Below, one piece after another: positions 9,001-11,287 of a DNA stretch of 11,287 bases. Position numbers and translations under genes: made by a program. The notes beneath the pieces were generated by a model. It did no database searches and was not told the origin of the DNA. It worked only from the letters and a program-made list of their open reading frames with translations. Source of the DNA: Sulfidibacterium sp036244975 (GTDB lineage: Bacteria > Bacteroidota > Bacteroidia > Bacteroidales > F082); the NCBI GenBank assembly GCA_036244975.1, contig BTTE01000073.1, positions 1-11,287 of the forward strand. The letters are read 5' to 3'. Position 1 is the stretch's first letter, and each line of letters starts with the position of its first letter.

Positions 9001-9859
9001 CATCGATAATTTTCTGAATGTGTTCCGTTTCCAGAGTTGTTTCGCGTTCGATAATGACATCGTTACGCTCGATAGTTACCACCTCGCCGGTATCCTCATC
9101 GACAAAATCTTCGAACCAGGAGCGAACAACTCGTGCTGCCAGGCTCCGGCCCAATACGCGTTTCAGGCCGGCTTTACTCACCTTTACCTCTTCGGCGAGG
9201 TCAAAAATTTCGAGTATATCACGGTCGGTTTCATAACCAATGGCACGTAATAAGGTAGTAACGGGTAATTTCTTTTTACGGTCAATATAGGCATACATAA
9301 TGTTGTTTATGTCCGTAGAGAACTCCATCCAGGAACCTTTAAAAGGAATAATCCTGGCAGAGAACAACTGCGTACCGTTAGCATGCCTGTGTTGCCCGAA
9401 GAACACACCGGGCGACCTGTGCAACTGTGAAACGATAACCCTTTCGGCACCATTAATAATAAAAGTACCACGGGGGGTCATATAAGGGATCATGCCCAAA
9501 TAGACATCCTGAACGATAGTTTCAAAATCCTCATGTTCAGGATCGGTACAATAAAGTTTTAATTTTGCTTTGAGAGGGACACTATAAGTCAACCCGCGAT
9601 CAATACACTCGTCGATTGTATAGTGTGGAGGGTCAACAAAATAGTCTAAAAATTCAAGGACAAAATTATTTCTCACATCTGTAATGGGGAAATTCTCGGA
9701 AAAAACCTTAAAGAGGCCTTCGTTAATACGGTTTTCCGTGTTGGTTTCCAGTTGAAAAAAATCCTGAAAAGATTTTAACTGAATATCCAGGAAATTCGGA
9801 TAAGGCATCAGGTTTTTTGTAGATGCGAAATTGATTCTTTCGGTTTTGATTCCAGCCAA
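6050..9859 (-). CDS. rpoB: DNA-directed RNA polymerase subunit beta, TTG start
   Basis: RpoB has 1269 aa and forms the other half of the polymerase cleft. Conserved blocks include NFASTKN (10-16), the N-terminal rifampicin-pocket region around 123-155 (GMIPYMTPRGTF), the main rifampicin cluster (about 470-498, LSQFMDQTNPLSEITHKRR), and KMSGRHGNKG (1047-1056), whose lysines contact the nascent RNA and substrate. Asp476, His486, Arg489 and Ser491 correspond to E. coli Asp516, His526, Arg529 and Ser531 and are wild type. A charged, helical stretch (about 900-1030) fits the lineage-specific beta insertion near E. coli SI2. The C-terminus has the usual EVWALEAFGAA and HELRGLGLE blocks. The start is TTG: an in-frame TAA lies five codons upstream (9872-9874), and the first ATG inside (codon 18) would remove the conserved NFASTKN block. 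Downstream, rpoC follows after 33 nt. Confidence 0.98.
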   Translation of the reverse strand: MAGIKTERINFASTKNLMPYPNFLDIQLKSFQDFFQLETNTENRINEGLFKVFSENFPITDVRNNFVLEFLDYFVDPPHYTIDECIDRGLTYSVPLKAKLKLYCTDPEHEDFETIVQDVYLGMIPYMTPRGTFIINGAERVIVSQLHRSPGVFFGQHRHANGTQLFSARIIPFKGSWMEFSTDINNIMYAYIDRKKKLPVTTLLRAIGYETDRDILEIFDLAEEVKVSKAGLKRVLGRSLAARVVRSWFEDFVDEDTGEVVTIERNDVIIERETTLETEHIQKIIDAGVKTILLHKDDGSINDYSVIFQTLQKDTTNSEKEAVEYIYFQLRNALPPDEETARSVFERLFFSDKRYDLGEVGRYRINKKLELNTPMDVRVLTKEDIVLIIKHLVKLLNQKTIVDDIDHLSNRRVRTVGEQLYSQFGVGLARMARTIRDRMNVRDNEVFTPTDLINAKTLSSVINSFFGTNALSQFMDQTNPLSEITHKRRISALGPGGLSRERAGFEVRDVHYTHYGRLCTIETPEGPNIGLISSLCVYAKINHLGFIETPYRKVEDGVIDYKHNPIYLSAEEEEDKIIAQANTVVDDSGTFVNEKVKVRYQADYPITPREEVSLIDIAPNQIASIAASSIPFLEHDDANRALMGSNMMRQAVPLLNPEAPIVGTGIEADIARDSRVLVMAEGDGVVEYVDAKKIVIRYSLDEMEKLVSFDDDVKEYALTKFRRTNQNTSINLRPIVRAGDKVSKGQPLCEGYGTQGGELALGRNLKVVFMPWKGYNYEDAIVISEKVVKDDIFTSVHIEEFTLEVRDTKRGIEELTNDIPNVSAEATKDLDENGLIRVGAEVNEGDILIGKITPKGESDPTPEEKLLRAIFGDKAGDVKNASFKAPPSLKGVVLKKDLFSRAVKSSKNKSKEKELIASLDEEYNKKFTELKAKLVDKLTVLVSNRTSQGVTNVFGDVVVPTKTKFTQKILHSLDYININASKWTTDNTKNEMIKVLLNNYNIKYKELLGVYNRKKFIASVGDELPNGIVQMAKVYIAKKRKLKVGDKMSGRHGNKGIVARIVREEDMPFMEDGTPVDIVLNPLGVPSRMNLGQIYETVLGWAGKVLGLKFATPIFDGATDAQINSYMQQAGLPENGSVYLYDGGTGERFDQPATVGYIYMIKLHHLIDDKMHARSIGPYSLITQQPLGGKAQFGGQRFGEMEVWALEAFGAANILQEILTVKSDDVNGRAKAYEAIVKGESMPTPGMPESFNVLVHELRGLGLEISFDK

Positions 9860-9886
9860 GGCACAATAGTTTTAAGTTATGAACAA

Positions 9887-9913
9887 GCCGGTACATTTCA
9901 AAAAATCACCGGC
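9887..9913 (-). promoter_or_regulatory. Small hairpin in the rpoB leader
   Basis: GCCGGT (9887-9892) and ACCGGC (9908-9913) can form a 6-bp GC-rich stem with a 15-nt loop, ending 27 nt before the rpoB start codon on the minus strand. No T-tract follows it at once, so it is not a typical terminator. It may shape the rpoB ribosome-loading region, or it may be chance pairing. Confidence 0.3.
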
Positions 9914-9954
9914 AAATAATGAAAGAATGATGTAAAAGAACAAATAGGCGCGAG

Positions 9955-9981
9955 CCTCTGTCCCGAATGCCGGGACAGAGG
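9955..9981 (-). promoter_or_regulatory. Strong GC-rich hairpin in the rplL-rpoB intergenic region
   Basis: A perfect 11-bp stem, CCTCTGTCCCG (9955-9965) and CGGGACAGAGG (9971-9981), closes a 5-nt loop. GGC (9947-9949) and GCC (9983-9985) may extend it across an internal loop. It begins 27 nt after the rplL stop within the 149-nt gap before rpoB. No T-tract follows in the operon direction (the sequence continues CTCGCGCC), so it is not a classical intrinsic terminator. In E. coli the same gap holds a partial terminator and an RNase III processing site, and this hairpin could play either part. It could instead be one copy of a dispersed palindromic repeat. The pairing is seen; the role is inference. 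Confidence 0.65.
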
Positions 9982-10008
9982 GGCCACCAATTGAATAGAA
10001 ATAAAGTA

Positions 10009-10386
10009 TTACTTAACCTCCACTTCGGCACCGGCTTCTTCAAGCTGTGCTCTCAAAGCTTCGGCTTCGTCTTTGCTTACGCCTTCTTTAATGGCTCTTG
10101 GTGCAGAATCAATAAGTTCTTTTGACTCTTTCAACCCAAGACTGGTTAATTCTTTAACTAATTTCACAACAGCGAGTTTAGATTGACCGGCAGCTTTCAG
10201 AATAACATCAAAAGATGTTTGTTCTTCAGCGACACTATTTTCGGCGCCACCTGCTGCGGGACCGGCAACTGCCACTGCAGCAGCGGGTTCAATACCATAC
10301 TCTTCTTTCAGAATTTCAGCCAGTTCATTTACTTCTTTAACAGTAAGATTAACCAATTGTTCTGCAAATGCTTTTAAATCTGCCAT
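10009..10386 (-). CDS. rplL: Large-subunit ribosomal protein bL12 (L7/L12)
   Basis: The protein has 125 aa, normal for the family. It forms dimers on L10 in the ribosomal stalk and recruits translation GTPases. The N-terminal dimerisation and L10-binding domain spans about 1-33 (LKAFAEQLVNLTVKEVNELA). A flexible Ala/Gly-rich hinge spans about 34-55 (AAAVAVAGPAAGGAE). The C-terminal factor-binding domain spans 56-125, with the conserved face SKLAVVKLVKE (69-79) and LGLKESKELIDSAP (83-96). The ATG at 10386 is preceded by an A/T-rich leader (AATAAAATG on the coding strand) without a Shine-Dalgarno sequence. It lies 57 nt after rplJ and 149 nt before rpoB; L12 is needed in several copies per ribosome, so extra translation or partial termination at the downstream hairpin would make sense here. 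Confidence 0.98.
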   Translation of the reverse strand: MADLKAFAEQLVNLTVKEVNELAEILKEEYGIEPAAAVAVAGPAAGGAENSVAEEQTSFDVILKAAGQSKLAVVKLVKELTSLGLKESKELIDSAPRAIKEGVSKDEAEALRAQLEEAGAEVEVK

Positions 10387-10413
10387 TTTATTATAATTTA
10401 AATTATGTTATTA

Positions 10414-10439
10414 ATTCGTATTTATTATTCGTATTTATT
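10414..10439. repeat. Two exact tandem copies of a 13-bp sequence between rplJ and rplL
   Basis: ATTCGTATTTATT occurs at 10414-10426 and again, directly adjoining, at 10427-10439. On the coding strand this reads AATAAATACGAAT twice, starting 4 nt after the rplJ stop. Nearby, 10393-10406 is a perfect 14-bp A/T palindrome (ATAATTTAAATTAT) just before the rplL start. The duplication may be a simple slippage event or a paired protein or RNA binding site; nothing in the sequence decides this. Confidence 0.85.
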
Positions 10440-10443
10440 CCCC

Positions 10444-10965
10444 TTATTCACTTTTTTCCGATAAGGTTTCAAGAATTCCGGAAAGTTTAGTACCACCGGA
10501 TTTTAATGCAGAAAGCACATTGTTCATAGGTGCCTGTAACAAGGCAACAACATCGGCTATCAGTTCGTCTTTCGATTTAATAGAAGCAAGGAAATCAAGT
10601 TGTTCATCCCCGACATAAGTCATTTCTTCAATAAATGCCGCTTTTAAAATGGGATATTTCGACTTTTTCCTAAAATCTTTAATCAACTTGGCCGGAGCAT
10701 TACCGGCTTCGGCAAACATCAGGGATGTGTTTTCTTTGAGTGTTCCGTATAACTCATCAAACGCTCTTTCCGACTGCTCCATGGCCTTGTGCAGGAGGGT
10801 GTTTTTCACCACCCGCATTTCAATGCCACGGTTAAAACACATTCTTCTCAGCTTACTGGTGTCTTCTGCATTTAATGTAGAAGTATCAGCGAGATAAAAA
10901 TTATGATGCTTAGTTAGTTGCGCAGTTAAAGATTCAATAAGTTGTTTTTTATCTTCTTTTCTCAT
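10444..10965 (-). CDS. rplJ: Large-subunit ribosomal protein uL10
   Basis: The protein has 173 aa, close to the family norm (E. coli about 165). It binds 23S rRNA at the base of the stalk and anchors L7/L12 dimers. The N-terminal globular part begins MRKEDKKQLIESL, with FYLADTSTLNAEDTSKLRR (23-41) and the conserved MRVVKNTLLHKAM (50-62). The C-terminal part, from KDELIADVVALLQAPMNNV onward (about residue 131), is the helix region that carries L12 dimers, followed by a short polar tail (LSEKSE). The ATG at 10965 lies 19 nt after the rplA stop; the leader is A/T-rich with no Shine-Dalgarno sequence. L10 commonly represses its own mRNA together with L12, but the gap to rplA is too short to hold a full L10-type leader by itself. 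Confidence 0.97.
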   Translation of the reverse strand: MRKEDKKQLIESLTAQLTKHHNFYLADTSTLNAEDTSKLRRMCFNRGIEMRVVKNTLLHKAMEQSERAFDELYGTLKENTSLMFAEAGNAPAKLIKDFRKKSKYPILKAAFIEEMTYVGDEQLDFLASIKSKDELIADVVALLQAPMNNVLSALKSGGTKLSGILETLSEKSE

Positions 10966-10984
10966 AACAATCGCTTGTTTTTAT

Positions 10985-11287
10985 CTATGCGTTAACCGAT
11001 TTAAGATCAATTGCAATACCCGGACTCATTGTACTTGACAAATAGATACTTTTAACATAGTTTCCTTTGGTGGAAGCCGGTCTTAATTTCAGGACAGCAT
11101 TCAGCAGTTCATTTGCATTATCGGTAAGTTGTGTATTATCAAAACTTACTTTCCCGACAGCAGAATGAATAATACCGAATTTATCTACCTTAAAATCAAT
11201 TTTACCTGCTTTAGCTGCTTTCACAGCATTACCAACTTCCATGGTTACAGTACCGGTCTTAGGATTTGGCATCAAACCCCGGGGACC
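10985..11287 (-). CDS. rplA: Large-subunit ribosomal protein uL1 (C-terminal part; 5' end outside window)
   Basis: The last 100 residues are visible, ending at TAG (10985-10987). The window edge falls inside the conserved L1 signature: the frame reads GPRGLMPNPKTGTVT from the edge. The Leu codon TTG at 11273-11275 and the following ATG are internal, not starts. Downstream come GKIDFKVDKFGIIHSAVGK and the typical C-terminal block KGNYVKSIYLSSTMSPG. The family is about 230 aa long, so roughly 130 residues are missing. L1 forms the mobile L1 stalk near the E site and in many bacteria represses its own operon by binding the mRNA; that site would lie outside this window. The gene belongs to the same minus-strand operon, 19 nt ahead of rplJ. 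Confidence 0.97.
   Translation of the reverse strand, partial: GPRGLMPNPKTGTVTMEVGNAVKAAKAGKIDFKVDKFGIIHSAVGKVSFDNTQLTDNANELLNAVLKLRPASTKGNYVKSIYLSSTMSPGIAIDLKSVNA

Noticed and set aside
10393..10406. Perfect 14-bp palindrome ATAATTTAAATTAT before rplL
   Set aside because: It is made only of A and T in a very AT-rich gap, so it is likely by chance and would form a weak stem. It is noted under the repeat but not called as an operator.
1..11287. Search for mobile elements, CRISPR arrays, tRNA genes, defence or other accessory systems
   Set aside because: Nothing was found: no transposase, integrase, terminal inverted repeats, regularly spaced repeats or tRNA-like folds. The window is nearly filled by housekeeping genes in a conserved order.

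Overview
The window carries the distal part of a bacterial ribosomal-protein/RNA-polymerase operon from a member of the Bacteroidota, probably Bacteroidales-like. The evidence is the family character of the RpoB, RpoC and L7/L12 sequences, a DUF3467 gene directly after rpoC, a TAnnTTTG-type promoter element, and leaders that are A/T-rich with no visible Shine-Dalgarno sequence. The lineage is inferred from these features, not from any database search.

Layout from the right edge, in the direction of transcription (minus strand): rplA (5' part cut off by the window edge), rplJ, rplL, rpoB, rpoC, then a small DUF3467 gene. This is the conserved rplKAJL-rpoBC order. The gaps are short (19, 57, 149, 33 and 70 nt). 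Most of the secondary structure lies in two of them: a strong GC-rich hairpin between rplL and rpoB, and a terminator-like hairpin with a T-tract between rpoC and the DUF3467 gene. L1, L10 and L7/L12 belong to the large ribosomal subunit (L1 stalk and L10-L12 stalk). RpoB and RpoC form the catalytic core of RNA polymerase. The operon therefore couples translation capacity to transcription capacity. The two hairpins sit where ribosomal and polymerase expression could be set apart.

On the left, a plus-strand alpha/beta hydrolase gene (323-1261) converges on the operon, and the two transcription units share a symmetric terminator at 1275-1313. A plus-strand open frame at 2-118 may be the tail of an unrecognised gene entering from the left.

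This is a core housekeeping region. I found no mobile element, CRISPR array, defence system, tRNA or frameshifted gene, and no evidence of a new multi-gene system. The points most worth a second look are the terminator-gated DUF3467 gene behind rpoC, the TTG start of rpoB, the rplL-rpoB hairpin, and a 13-bp tandem duplication between rplJ and rplL.
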